This document shows, piece by piece, positions 9,571 through 17,561 of a stretch of 41,926 nucleotides of DNA. The position numbers and the translations under genes are program-made. The notes beneath the pieces were generated by a model. That model saw only the letters and a list, made by a program, of their open reading frames with translations. It had not been told where the DNA came from and ran no database searches. This DNA comes from Salinivirgaceae bacterium (GTDB taxonomy: Bacteria; Bacteroidota; Bacteroidia; Bacteroidales; SZUA-534): contig JAEEPS010000021.1 of the NCBI GenBank assembly GCA_016284875.1, positions 1 to 41,926 of the forward strand, read 5' to 3'. The stretch's first letter is position 1; the number at the start of each line of letters is the position of its first letter.

Positions 9571-9644
9571 AGGCAGCGAATTTGCTATTTGTCTCTATTC
9601 CCCTATATCCGCCTTTTTCTTTTTGATTTTGGAGCGGCGCGTGC

Positions 9645-11243
9645 TTACGCCAATTTAGTCTTCAGTTTTGTGCGGCGGGTGCGGACAGTTACTGGTGAGA
9701 TATTTAGAATATTAGCAACGTCATCGTCTTTTTTGGTGAACGACTCATCAACCATAACAAAGATTTTCTCGTCGATGGAAAGGTTCCTATAGTGGCTGAA
9801 AACCTCCTTCACCTTATTAGCGTCACTATACATGCAGTAGAATATGCAATGAACCCAAAAATCCTTATCGCCAACAATACATTCGTCGTTCTCGATTTTG
9901 TGATAAATGCTCTGCCCGATTTCCAACACATCAGCAATATGTTTCTTTGTGTTGGTGTATTCTTGATTATCAGACAATTCATTAAGTTTTGAATGCTCCG
10001 ATTCCAAATTCTTTATGTGTAGCTCGTGGTCGGTGATTGTGCGTTTGGCTTCGCACAAATCGTTAAACAATTGCAAGTTACGGTTTTCCCATTCCAGTTC
10101 TTTTTGAATGGTTATCTGCTTCTCGTGTTTGCGCCGCAGATTCAAAATCACACAGAAAGCACACAAAACTGCAATGGCTGAAATGCAAATACTTACATTT
10201 CTGGTATATACAATTTGCTGTTTCTCGAAATCAAACTTTCGCTGCATTTCCAAAAAGAACTTGTTCTGGTCTTCAACCAAAATCTTTTCATGTGTGCTAA
10301 TTATTTTGTCTGTAACGTTTTTCAAATCCTTTATGTCGTTGCAATCATAGTATTTCTGTGCAAGTTGTGAATATATCCCGATTTTCTGCTTGTTCCAGGC
10401 TAATGATAGTGCCGAATCGCAATAGAGTTTGGCTGCCGCGCTGTCGCCTTTGGCAAAATAAATTTCCATCAGATTTTGATATGCCGTTGAAATCTTTTTG
10501 TGCGTTAGCGCATTAACAAAATATTTTTGAGCGGAATCAATATTTGTACTCATAAAACTTTCGCCTAACAGATTATAAACAAAAGCCTTATCGTCATCGT
10601 TGATGTATTGGACAAGTTTGTTGCACTCATTAATGCAAAATTCAGAACTATCCTTCTTATCTGTTTTTTTATAACAAGTTGAAAGCCTTAACAATCCATA
10701 AGCAACATCTCTATTTTTGTTAAGTTTTTTAGCATAGAAATACTCTTTTTTAGCATACTTAAGCGATTCGTCATAATTTCCTAAAACACCATTTAAATAT
10801 GCAAGTGCCGAGCATATTTTGTTTTTAAGGTTGTTGTCTGCAGTTTCTTCCGAAAGTTTTTCTGCTTCTTTCAACAGCATGACCGTTTCTTGAGCCAATG
10901 AATTATTGTCAACATAAATCATTGCTTTATAATAATATGCATTCGATAGTTTCTGCGAATTGTAATGCTTCTGGTAATAGTTTATGCTAAAGTCAATATC
11001 ACTAAAATCATAGTTTGTTGAGTAAAGCAAATAATTAGTTTGGGTTTGCAGAATGTTGTAATATGCACTGTCTGCGGCTGTTTCTGGCGTTATCCCTTTT
11101 AACATGGTTTTTGCTGAATCGGGGAAATTGGCTAATAAGACAGAATCAACTCGTTGGAGTTGCCGGGATGTTTCGCTTTTTTTAGAGCAAGCAATGGTAA
11201 CAACCACTGAAATCAAAAGGATTAACAAACCTGTTTTTCTCAT
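9645..11243 (-). CDS. Membrane-anchored TPR sensor with C-terminal HTH regulator
   Basis: 532 residues when started at the ATG at 11243; the open frame runs on to 11300 but the extra 19 residues do not look like a signal. The N-terminus is a lipoprotein or membrane signal (GLLILLISVVVTIACSKK, Cys about 19). A helical TPR-like region follows to about 330, then a transmembrane helix at about 350-370 (ICISAIAVLCAFCVILNL). A coiled-coil linker leads to a LuxR/sigma-4-like HTH at the C-terminus (VANILNISPVTVRTRRTKLK). This predicts a periplasmic TPR sensor joined through the membrane to a cytoplasmic DNA-binding domain. It is divergent from the protease operon at 11577, across a region with two palindromes, so it is the best candidate regulator of that operon. 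Confidence 0.75.
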   Translation of the reverse strand: MRKTGLLILLISVVVTIACSKKSETSRQLQRVDSVLLANFPDSAKTMLKGITPETAADSAYYNILQTQTNYLLYSTNYDFSDIDFSINYYQKHYNSQKLSNAYYYKAMIYVDNNSLAQETVMLLKEAEKLSEETADNNLKNKICSALAYLNGVLGNYDESLKYAKKEYFYAKKLNKNRDVAYGLLRLSTCYKKTDKKDSSEFCINECNKLVQYINDDDKAFVYNLLGESFMSTNIDSAQKYFVNALTHKKISTAYQNLMEIYFAKGDSAAAKLYCDSALSLAWNKQKIGIYSQLAQKYYDCNDIKDLKNVTDKIISTHEKILVEDQNKFFLEMQRKFDFEKQQIVYTRNVSICISAIAVLCAFCVILNLRRKHEKQITIQKELEWENRNLQLFNDLCEAKRTITDHELHIKNLESEHSKLNELSDNQEYTNTKKHIADVLEIGQSIYHKIENDECIVGDKDFWVHCIFYCMYSDANKVKEVFSHYRNLSIDEKIFVMVDESFTKKDDDVANILNISPVTVRTRRTKLKTKLA

Positions 11244-11262
11244 TTCGATGCTACTTTTTGCG

Positions 11263-11294
11263 CAAAAGTAGTTTTTTAGTGTTATAAATACCAA
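11263..11294 (-). promoter_or_regulatory. Promoter of the TPR-HTH regulator
   Basis: Read on the minus strand: TTG (11294-11292), 21 nt, then TACTTTTG (11270-11263), an exact TAnnTTTG. The start codon follows 19 nt later, so the leader is very short. Confidence 0.55.
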
Positions 11295-11338
11295 TTCCAT
11301 GGCCTAATAAAGCACGTAAAACATTGTTTTTTTATGCA

Positions 11339-11408
11339 CCCCCCCAAGAAATGCGGTGAATTGCCCGTGTTTATATAAATGCTTGTGTAACAACAGTTTA
11401 CCCCCCCC
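11339..11408. repeat. Two poly-C tracts (C7 and C8)
   Basis: Runs of seven C (11339-11345) and eight C (11401-11408) lie 55 bp apart in the spacer between the divergent regulator and protease operon. Such tracts are prone to slipped-strand changes. Whether they vary here cannot be told from one sequence. Confidence 0.6.
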
Positions 11409-11460
11409 ATTAAATATTGCTGCAATAAGTAGGATGAGTTGCTTTTTGTCTATCTAAAAG

Positions 11461-11479
11461 TTGTTCCCAACGGGAACAA
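11461..11479. promoter_or_regulatory. Palindromic operator-like site, copy A1
   Basis: TTGTTCCCAACGGGAACAA is a perfect 8-bp inverted repeat around a 3-nt centre (centre 11470). It is paired with a second palindrome centred 41 bp downstream, just ahead of the -33 box. The same pair recurs at 20801-20860. Confidence 0.75.
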
Positions 11480-11502
11480 TGTTGAATATCAAACATATAA
11501 TG

Positions 11503-11519
11503 TGTTCCCAACGGGAACA
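11503..11519. promoter_or_regulatory. Palindromic operator-like site, copy A2
   Basis: TGTTCCCAACGGGAACA is a 7-bp perfect inverted repeat around a 3-nt centre (centre 11511). It ends 5 bp before the -33 TTG, a position typical of an activator site near -50. Confidence 0.75.
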
Positions 11520-11524
11520 ACCTC

Positions 11525-11556
11525 TTGCGCGACCGATAGTACTCACCATATTTTTG
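11525..11556 (+). promoter_or_regulatory. Promoter of protease operon 1
   Basis: TTG at 11525-11527, 21 nt, then TATTTTTG at 11549-11556. This is an exact Bacteroidota-type promoter immediately downstream of the paired palindromes and 20 nt before the ATG at 11577. The second copy at 20865-20896 keeps the same boxes and spacing. Confidence 0.7.
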
Positions 11557-11576
11557 ACTCAACAAAATTTATTGAT

Positions 11577-11966
11577 ATGAAAAAAGTATTTCTGATGGCT
11601 GCATTATTTGCAGTTTCGAGTGTGATTGCTGAAGCATCTGCACAAACAAAAAGTGTCGATTCTAAAACAAGTAATGGTGGTAATTATGATGATGATTTCC
11701 ATAGACCTCATAAATGCCATAAAGTAAATACAACGCCAAAAGTATCCTACAATTCGGTTTCAACAGTACTAAATGCGACATTCCCTGACAACTGGCAAGG
11801 CGGCAAAGTTGAAATCTACCGCAATGGTACAAAAGTGGTGAGCACTAATGCTCCAGGAGGCGCAACGCTTTGCTATATGTTGCGGAACTATGGCAAGGGC
11901 AACTATACTGTGATTGTAAGCAGTGGAAATACTGTGTTTTATAGTAGAAGCATGATGGTAAAATAG
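11577..11966 (+). CDS. Small secreted protein, DUF3244-like
   Basis: 129 residues with a signal peptide (MKKVFLMAALFAVSSVIAEASAQ). A charged linker rich in Asp and His follows, then a compact beta-sandwich-like domain (VSYNSVSTVLNATFPDNWQGG, KVEIYRNGTKVVS, ATLCYMLRNYGKGNYTVIV). This resembles the small Bacteroidales DUF3244 proteins, to judge from memory of the family. The frame is open upstream to 11439 but that part runs through the palindromes and promoter and is not coding. It is first in an operon with a papain-like protein, so a protease-partner role (inhibitor or chaperone) is possible but only inferred. A deleted copy lies at 20916-21110. Confidence 0.75.
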   Translation: MKKVFLMAALFAVSSVIAEASAQTKSVDSKTSNGGNYDDDFHRPHKCHKVNTTPKVSYNSVSTVLNATFPDNWQGGKVEIYRNGTKVVSTNAPGGATLCYMLRNYGKGNYTVIVSSGNTVFYSRSMMVK

Positions 11967-12018
11967 TCTTTAAAAGACTATTAATCAATATTATTTATTA
12001 ATTAAAATCTATAAAAAA

Positions 12019-13452
12019 ATGAAAAAACATTCTTTAATTGTGGCAACATCATTAATTGCCATGTTTACAGCATGTCAGGAGGATGTCATAACTCCTTCTG
12101 TTAGTGAGTCGGTTATAACAAAAACTGAAATCGATTATTGTGAAACAATTCCTTACGAGAGTAAGAGTGTACTCGAAAGTTTTTCTGCCGATGCAGAAGT
12201 ATTGGACTACAATCTCGCTCGAAAACTTACCATTGCCGAATTTACAGGTACAGGAATGGATGAAGAACTTGGTTGGAAGGGGTGCAAACTTAATGAGGCT
12301 CCAGTGGTTATCTATGGATTCGACAACAAACCAAAATTCTACGATTTCATTGTAGTTGATGCTGAAAACCGAACCATTGGTACTATCACATCCTATGCCC
12401 GCCGCAAATCGAGCACAATGATTAAATCTGTCACTAACGGAGTTAAAAACTATACAGGGCAGTTGGCAAAGTCAAACGGTTCTTCGCTTTTTATGGATTG
12501 GGCTGGTACTGAATATGTTGGAGTAAGAGGAAAATCGGGCGACGCTCCTATTTCGGCCGTTGACCCCGAAACAGGCGAACCTGCAGAATATACGACAGAA
12601 ATTACTGATGAGGAGATAATTGAGATTTTGAAGCAGGAATTATTGCCAGCACTTGTGCTTAACGATTATTCCGCTATACCCGAAGAGATGTTAAACGATT
12701 CATTAATCGATGAACTAGAAGCAATTAAAAATATTTCCGTGGATGCTTTAGTTGATTCATTGAAAAACTCCCTTGCCGACAACATTGAAAACACCGAAGC
12801 GTTTTGGGCTGATATGGAAGGCCTTATTGAGGAAGTTGACAGCCTGTCTGACGAGGAACTTATTGACGAATCAGGAAAAGGCTTGAAAATAATTCGTAGA
12901 ATTTTTAGCAAAGTGGACAGAGACATAACCTATATCCAAAGATATAATAATAGGAATTATATAGTAAAAAACACAAGTTCTTTGGCCTGTGGACCTTGGG
13001 TTTGTGGGTTCATATACTACATAAAATACGGGGTGGACAAATACAAATATTTTTATGATTGTGCGTCAACTGTTGGTGAATTTGGACTTGCTAATGTTGG
13101 CATGAGATTGATGAACCAACGGGCAATGACACCAGCAGAAATGTCATGGTCAATGAAAAAAATAACTAATGGAACAATTACAATTGACCCCAAACTGGTA
13201 TTCAACGATTTTTCTGCTTACGACCAAATTCATCATTACGATTCTCCTGCAATTCGTCTATGCAAATCTGGCAACAGCCTGCATTGGATGCTTGCTTTTG
13301 GTACTTATCAAAGCGGAAATTATGCATGGAGGAACTACTATTTTGTTTTTAGAGACAATCAAACTCACGGTGATTATATAGACCCAACAACCAAGGGGGA
13401 TGACTATTCGCAAGTTGATTGGTGGAATCCTTGGTTAATGGTTTGGGATTAG
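12019..13452 (+). CDS. Papain-like cysteine protease lipoprotein (C10/C39-like)
   Basis: 477 residues with a lipobox signal (LIVATSLIAMFTAC, Cys 19). The N-terminal part (APVVIYGFDNKPKFYDFIVVDAENRTIGTI) looks like the propeptide of secreted cysteine peptidases. A very acidic helical insert spans about residues 190-300. The C-terminal domain carries SLACGPWVCG, with candidate nucleophile C324 (C329 is second choice), then LHWMLAFGTY (H422), then RDNQTHGDY (D446/N447). That is the Cys-His-Asn/Asp order of papain-fold enzymes. Activity is not proven: the first-Cys context is CGPW rather than the usual CGP(A/T). A hairpin terminator follows the gene. Confidence 0.6.
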   Translation: MKKHSLIVATSLIAMFTACQEDVITPSVSESVITKTEIDYCETIPYESKSVLESFSADAEVLDYNLARKLTIAEFTGTGMDEELGWKGCKLNEAPVVIYGFDNKPKFYDFIVVDAENRTIGTITSYARRKSSTMIKSVTNGVKNYTGQLAKSNGSSLFMDWAGTEYVGVRGKSGDAPISAVDPETGEPAEYTTEITDEEIIEILKQELLPALVLNDYSAIPEEMLNDSLIDELEAIKNISVDALVDSLKNSLADNIENTEAFWADMEGLIEEVDSLSDEELIDESGKGLKIIRRIFSKVDRDITYIQRYNNRNYIVKNTSSLACGPWVCGFIYYIKYGVDKYKYFYDCASTVGEFGLANVGMRLMNQRAMTPAEMSWSMKKITNGTITIDPKLVFNDFSAYDQIHHYDSPAIRLCKSGNSLHWMLAFGTYQSGNYAWRNYYFVFRDNQTHGDYIDPTTKGDDYSQVDWWNPWLMVWD

Positions 13453-13460
13453 TTTTCTTT

Positions 13461-13492
13461 ATGCCGCCCAAAAAACATTATTCGGGCGGCAT
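13461..13492 (+). terminator. Hairpin after the papain-like gene
   Basis: ATGCCGCCC (13461-13469) and GGGCGGCAT (13484-13492) form a 9-bp perfect stem with a 14-nt loop. Only a short T stretch follows, so it may be a partial terminator or RNA-stability element that lowers expression of the downstream genes. Confidence 0.6.
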
Positions 13493-13537
13493 TTAAGAGC
13501 TTAATAAATTAAAAACAACATACACAGATTACAGATT

Positions 13538-14128
13538 ATGAGAAAAATAGTAGTATTTTTATTCGCTGTTATGCTATGTTGTGTGGCAAAGGCGCAAGCA
13601 GAGCATTCAAACCAATCACCTTTACAAACAGGGTATCGTGGTTTTGTTGATGCAGGTTTTGGTATTGGTGGCACAAATAAGGTACTTCAAGATTTTTACA
13701 GCCTGACTATCAGCACAACACAAGGCTATCAGGTGTTCGAACATTTATTTGTGGGTTTAGGTGTTGGTGCACATTTATTCAGTGATGCGACGGACACACT
13801 TCAATTGGACGAAGAGACGCTGAAGAAAAGTTTGGGAAAAACCAATTATTACTCCATTCCGTTTTTTTCTGATGTGCGATACGATGTTTTAAACCGCCCT
13901 GTTTCCCCAGTTTTAGATATTCAGTTAGGTGGAACAGTGGGTGATTTTAAAGGTCTGCATTTCGCTGCTTCGGCTGGATGCCGTGTAAATCGTTTAAGCA
14001 TTTCAATGGGGTACAATCTTCAAACATACACCTACAAAAACGAGGCTTTAAAAATGGAAGAAAAACGTGCCATACAATCATTTATGATTTGTCGATTGAC
14101 TTATGAGTGGGGTGCAAGAGTGAAATGA
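13538..14128 (+). CDS. Outer-membrane beta-barrel-like protein
   Basis: 196 residues with a signal peptide (MRKIVVFLFAVMLCCVAKAQA). Alternating hydrophobic strands follow (GYRGFVDAGFGIGG, LFVGLGVGAHLFS, SPVLDIQLGGTVG, LHFAASAGCRV, LSISMGYNLQTYTY, FMICRLTYEWGARVK). The pattern suggests a small eight-stranded outer-membrane barrel of the kind widespread in Bacteroidota. No specific family was recognised. It lies between two protease genes in the same orientation and starts 19 nt before the clostripain gene. Confidence 0.6.
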   Translation: MRKIVVFLFAVMLCCVAKAQAEHSNQSPLQTGYRGFVDAGFGIGGTNKVLQDFYSLTISTTQGYQVFEHLFVGLGVGAHLFSDATDTLQLDEETLKKSLGKTNYYSIPFFSDVRYDVLNRPVSPVLDIQLGGTVGDFKGLHFAASAGCRVNRLSISMGYNLQTYTYKNEALKMEEKRAIQSFMICRLTYEWGARVK

Positions 14129-14147
14129 TATTAATTGAATTAAATCA

Positions 14148-15314
14148 ATGAAAATCAGTTTAAAACTGATACTACCGCTGCTTGCGGCGGCAGTATCTCT
14201 TTTCTCTTGTGATAAAATGGGAGGAGCAATAGACGATGACATTTCAACATCAGCATTTGTCTATATGGTTGCCGACAACGATTTGGATTACTACGGAGTT
14301 GCAAACGTCATTGAGATGCAAGAGGGAATACTTGAAGGCATAAATGGTAAACTGATAGTCTATTTAGACCGTGCGAAAAACGGCAATCCTTCCCATCCGT
14401 GCCTATACGAAATCAGGCACGACACGGCGGAAAGCATTACTTCAAAAATAATACGTGTTTATCCAGAAACCAATTCCTGCTCAGCGGAATGTTTCCAGAA
14501 TGCTTTGAGAGATGCCGAAATGTATTGTGAAAATTCGGGCACAAGAATAACACACCTTGTGTTTTGGTCGCACGGCACAGGCTGGGTTTCACCTAAAAAT
14601 CGAGTCTCTCGGTCACGTAGTTTCGGTTTCGACCAAAGCGAGGACGAGGCGGGCGATGAGTTAGACATAATTACTCTGTCACAGGTTTTGGGAAACAGGC
14701 ATTACGACTACATTGTTATGGATGCCTGTTTCATGGGTGGGGTTGAAACGGCGTATCAACTGCGAAAAAACGCTGATTTTCTGATTCTTTCTCCGTCAGA
14801 AATTCTTTCGAAAGGATTCCCTTATAAAGAAATAACTCGTTTTTTAGTTGAAAAACAGAATAATGCGGAGCGGCTCTGCACAGCTTCCTACCATTATTAT
14901 GCGGCAAAGCAAAACGCTTTCAAGTCGGCCACAATCACGTTGGTTGAAACACGGTGTCTTGAAAAATTGGCTGTTGCCATGTCACACTTTTACAAAAGTA
15001 TAAGTCTTTCATTTTCAGACGACTCGCTTTTAAATGAAATTCCACAATATGACCGCACATACTCTAACGTTTACTTCGATTTTGTAGGTTTTGTGAAAAA
15101 TTGTTGTTCCGATTCAACATTAAAATCTGAAATATTAAGTAGTTACTATCTGGCAGTAAAAAGATATTTCAGAACCGAAAAGATGTTTTCGTCCTTGGAT
15201 TTGACAAAAACCCACGGCTTAAGCATATACATACCGAATGATTCAAATAAGAAAGACGCTGTATATGAATACTATAAAGAACTTGATTGGTTCAGGTCAG
15301 TTGCTGATAATTAG
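14148..15314 (+). CDS. Clostripain family (C11) cysteine peptidase lipoprotein
   Basis: 388 residues with a lipobox (LLAAAVSLFSC, Cys about 21). The caspase-like clan CD fold is clear: a first strand FVYMVADNDLDYYG, catalytic His in VFWSHGTGW (H142), and catalytic Cys at the end of a strand in YIVMDACFMGG (C194). Clan CD C11 peptidases cleave after Arg or Lys, and many need activation by self-cleavage. The C-terminus KTHGLSIYIPND is also typical of the family. As a lipoprotein it is probably periplasmic or surface-exposed. Its last 50 nt overlap the start of the following small lipoprotein gene. Confidence 0.85.
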   Translation: MKISLKLILPLLAAAVSLFSCDKMGGAIDDDISTSAFVYMVADNDLDYYGVANVIEMQEGILEGINGKLIVYLDRAKNGNPSHPCLYEIRHDTAESITSKIIRVYPETNSCSAECFQNALRDAEMYCENSGTRITHLVFWSHGTGWVSPKNRVSRSRSFGFDQSEDEAGDELDIITLSQVLGNRHYDYIVMDACFMGGVETAYQLRKNADFLILSPSEILSKGFPYKEITRFLVEKQNNAERLCTASYHYYAAKQNAFKSATITLVETRCLEKLAVAMSHFYKSISLSFSDDSLLNEIPQYDRTYSNVYFDFVGFVKNCCSDSTLKSEILSSYYLAVKRYFRTEKMFSSLDLTKTHGLSIYIPNDSNKKDAVYEYYKELDWFRSVADN

Positions 15315-15639
15315 CGTAATATTTGCTTCGTGCGGTTCTGATTATGAAGAATGCCCTTTCTACGATGTTGTTGTCAGCAACAACTATTTTGAACCGCTTG
15401 ATTCTGTGTGCTTTAACAACACCACCATAATTGATGTTGAAATTACTAAACAACACACATTTAACAATGTGCCACATGGCAAACAAACAATCCAGTTTTA
15501 TACAAAATCGAAATTGGAAATATCGGCTGATATTGATTTGTTAGGTGACACAGAACGTGTATATGTCGAGCTCACAGAATCGGGACGGATTTGCTTAGAG
15601 AAAAATGATTCTATGATTGAGATGTTTTTACCTAATTAA
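15265..15639 (+). CDS. Small lipoprotein overlapping the clostripain gene
   Basis: 124 residues starting MNTIKNLIGSGQ, with a lipobox IISVIFASC. The frame is open back to 15238, but the ATG at 15265 gives a proper signal peptide. The start lies 50 nt inside the end of the C11 peptidase gene in another frame, indicating translational coupling. The mature part (YFEPLDSVCFNNTTIIDVEI, VPHGKQTIQFYTKSKLEISADI) looks like a small beta-sandwich. No family was recognised. The coupling suggests a dedicated partner of the peptidase, which is inference. Confidence 0.65.
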   Translation: MNTIKNLIGSGQLLIISVIFASCGSDYEECPFYDVVVSNNYFEPLDSVCFNNTTIIDVEITKQHTFNNVPHGKQTIQFYTKSKLEISADIDLLGDTERVYVELTESGRICLEKNDSMIEMFLPN

Positions 15640-15660
15640 TATGTTATTTCACTTTTAAAA

Positions 15661-16329
15661 ATGTTTATTATGGGAAGAAAAATTTTTGTTTCATACAAGT
15701 ATGCTGATGATAAGGTTCAACCTTTATCACTTTACGGTAAAACCACTGTGCGCGATTATGTTGATAAACTTCAAGATTTGATTGACGCCACGGATAATAT
15801 AAATAAAGGCGAAGATGATGGAGAAGATATGAGTTCTCTTGCAGATACAACGATTGCTTCGAAATTGGGCGATAAAATTTTCGATAGTTCAGTTACGATT
15901 GTTCTTATTTCTAAAGGAATGAAGGAAAATATTCCTGAAAAAGACCAGTGGATTCCTTGGGAAATTTCGTATTCGCTACGAGAACAGTCTCGTGATTCTG
16001 GAAGAAGCAAAACTAATGCTGTGCTAGCCGTTGTATTACCTGATGAAAATGGTAGTTATGAATATTTTATAACAAATCACACTTGTTGCCGTACTTTACA
16101 TACGGACATTTTATTTGACATATTGAGAAAAAATATGTTCAACAAAAAAGAACCAGATACATACAATTGTTCAATATGCGGTGGTGTACATTATAGAGGG
16201 GAATCTTCATACATAAAATCTGTAAAATGGTGCGATTTTTATAGTAAAGATGCGTTCAACAGATATATAAATGAAGCAATAGAGATAAATAAAAATATGA
16301 ACGATTATAAAATAACCAAAAATCTGTAA
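15661..16329 (+). CDS. TIR-like protein, DUF1863/ThsB type
   Basis: 222 residues (219 if started at the ATG at 15670, MGRKIFVSY). The first strand KIFVSYKYADD opens a TIR-like flavodoxin fold of the MTH538/DUF1863 type. It is followed by SSVTIVLIS and QWIPWEISYSL, where the Glu (residue 101 from the first Met) sits where TIR NADases keep their catalytic Glu. A C-terminal part contains CSICGGVHY. Proteins of this family serve as ThsB sensors in Thoeris anti-phage systems. It begins 21 nt after the lipoprotein gene and 2 nt before the next gene. Confidence 0.75.
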   Translation: MFIMGRKIFVSYKYADDKVQPLSLYGKTTVRDYVDKLQDLIDATDNINKGEDDGEDMSSLADTTIASKLGDKIFDSSVTIVLISKGMKENIPEKDQWIPWEISYSLREQSRDSGRSKTNAVLAVVLPDENGSYEYFITNHTCCRTLHTDILFDILRKNMFNKKEPDTYNCSICGGVHYRGESSYIKSVKWCDFYSKDAFNRYINEAIEINKNMNDYKITKNL

Positions 16330-16331
16330 TT

Positions 16332-16784
16332 ATGATCAATGACACAAACTTACACAAGGAAATTGATTTGATACAAGGTTGTATCAATCGGATGGCAAGC
16401 AATTCGTTTATGTTAAAGGGGTGGACTATATCTCTTGTAGCTGTGGTTTTAGCATTGACAGAGGACCGAGCAAATCCTTTGTTTCTGCTATGCTGTATTT
16501 TTATTCCATTGTTATGTTTTTGGTATTTGGATGCTTTCTTTTTGCGTACAGAAAAAATGTATAGAAAATTGTATGAGTGGGTTTTGGAAGAACGAAAAAA
16601 AGGAAATGTGGAATATCAATATGATTTAAATCCACATAGATTCAACAATGCTGTAGAATCTTGTTGTAGAATTATGTTTTCTAAGACATTGAGTGTGTTT
16701 TATGGAATACCAACATTAGTTGTGCTTTTAGTGATTTTGTATCACTTAAAAGATTTGTTATGTCAGTGTTTTTGTGGTTGTTAA
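16332..16784 (+). CDS. Small membrane protein of the TIR cassette
   Basis: 150 residues. A short N-terminal helix (IDLIQGCINRMASNSF) precedes two close hydrophobic segments at about 27-44 (MLKGWTISLVAVVLALT) and 47-66 (PLFLLCCIFIPLLCFWYLDAFF). A charged helical region follows (RTEKMYRKLYEWVLEERKK), and a last hydrophobic segment lies at about 117-138. The LKGW...FWYLDAFFLRTEKMYRKLY pattern recalls small membrane proteins that accompany TIR-like DUF1863 genes, and the layout is reminiscent of SLATT-type 2TM effectors. It could be the membrane-acting effector of the cassette. That role is inferred. Confidence 0.65.
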   Translation: MINDTNLHKEIDLIQGCINRMASNSFMLKGWTISLVAVVLALTEDRANPLFLLCCIFIPLLCFWYLDAFFLRTEKMYRKLYEWVLEERKKGNVEYQYDLNPHRFNNAVESCCRIMFSKTLSVFYGIPTLVVLLVILYHLKDLLCQCFCGC

Positions 16785-16796
16785 TAAACAGGGACA

Positions 16797-17561
16797 ATGT
16801 ACAGAGGATTTATCATAGAAGAAACGCCATCGTTTAGTGACAAAAATTATAATACGTTAGGATCAGACGTCTTGAGAGGATATGAAGATGCTGTAACTGA
16901 TTCTCTTATATCATATATAATTGGTAACGATGGGATATTAGATGGCTCTGCCATTCAAAACGATTGGTTTCCGCAAGTAAATTGTGATATTTTTATTTCT
17001 CATTCACACAAAGACGAAGATTTAGCTATTGCCTTGGCTGGTTGGTTGTGGGATAATTTTAAATTAAAACCGTTTGTTGATTCTTGTATTTGGGGGTATG
17101 TAGATGATTTGTTGGAAGAAATAGACAATAATTGCCGCAATGTAGGTAATAAAACATACAATTACAAACAAAGAAACTGCTCAACTAGTCATGTGCACAT
17201 GATGTTGAATATGGCATTGATGCAGATGATAGACAAAACAGAATGCCTGTTCTTCTTAAATACACCTAATTCAATTCGTTTGAATGACATTGAAACTTGC
17301 ACATTGTCACCTTGGATTTATTCTGAAATTGGGATAAGCCAAATGATAGAGAAAAATCCACCTAAGCGCTATAACCGTAAAACATTTAGCGGGATTGAGA
17401 AGGCAAACATAAGTGATTCGTTAAAATTTAAGTATAATTTGGATTTGTCACATTTGGAGCGTATTAATGCTGTTATTTTTAATCAATGGGCAAAAAGTAA
17501 ATTTCAAAGTGAACGAGCATTAGATGTATTATATGAAATAATTCCAGCACCACAATTATGA
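16797..17561 (+). CDS. TIR domain protein
   Basis: 254 residues. An N-terminal extension of about 60 residues precedes a TIR-type core: CDIFISHSHKDEDLAIALAGWL, FVDSCIWGYVDDLLEEID, ECLFFLNTPNSI, and SPWIYSEIG with E177 in the position of the catalytic Glu of NAD-cleaving TIR domains. The BB-loop-like region is elaborated by an insert (NNCRNVGNKTYNYKQRNC). It begins 12 nt after the membrane protein, and its stop overlaps the next start by 4 nt (ATGA). It is a probable NAD-processing enzyme of an immune cassette; activity is unproven. Confidence 0.75.
   Translation: MYRGFIIEETPSFSDKNYNTLGSDVLRGYEDAVTDSLISYIIGNDGILDGSAIQNDWFPQVNCDIFISHSHKDEDLAIALAGWLWDNFKLKPFVDSCIWGYVDDLLEEIDNNCRNVGNKTYNYKQRNCSTSHVHMMLNMALMQMIDKTECLFFLNTPNSIRLNDIETCTLSPWIYSEIGISQMIEKNPPKRYNRKTFSGIEKANISDSLKFKYNLDLSHLERINAVIFNQWAKSKFQSERALDVLYEIIPAPQL

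Noticed and set aside
11439..11576. Upstream extension of the DUF3244-like frame, which would add 46 residues
   Set aside because: It runs through both palindromes and the promoter, and the signal peptide begins at the ATG at 11577.
11963..11981. ATAGTCTT/AAGACTAT small hairpin at the end of the DUF3244-like gene
   Set aside because: It is AT-rich and short, overlaps the stop codon and has no T run; probably not a terminator.
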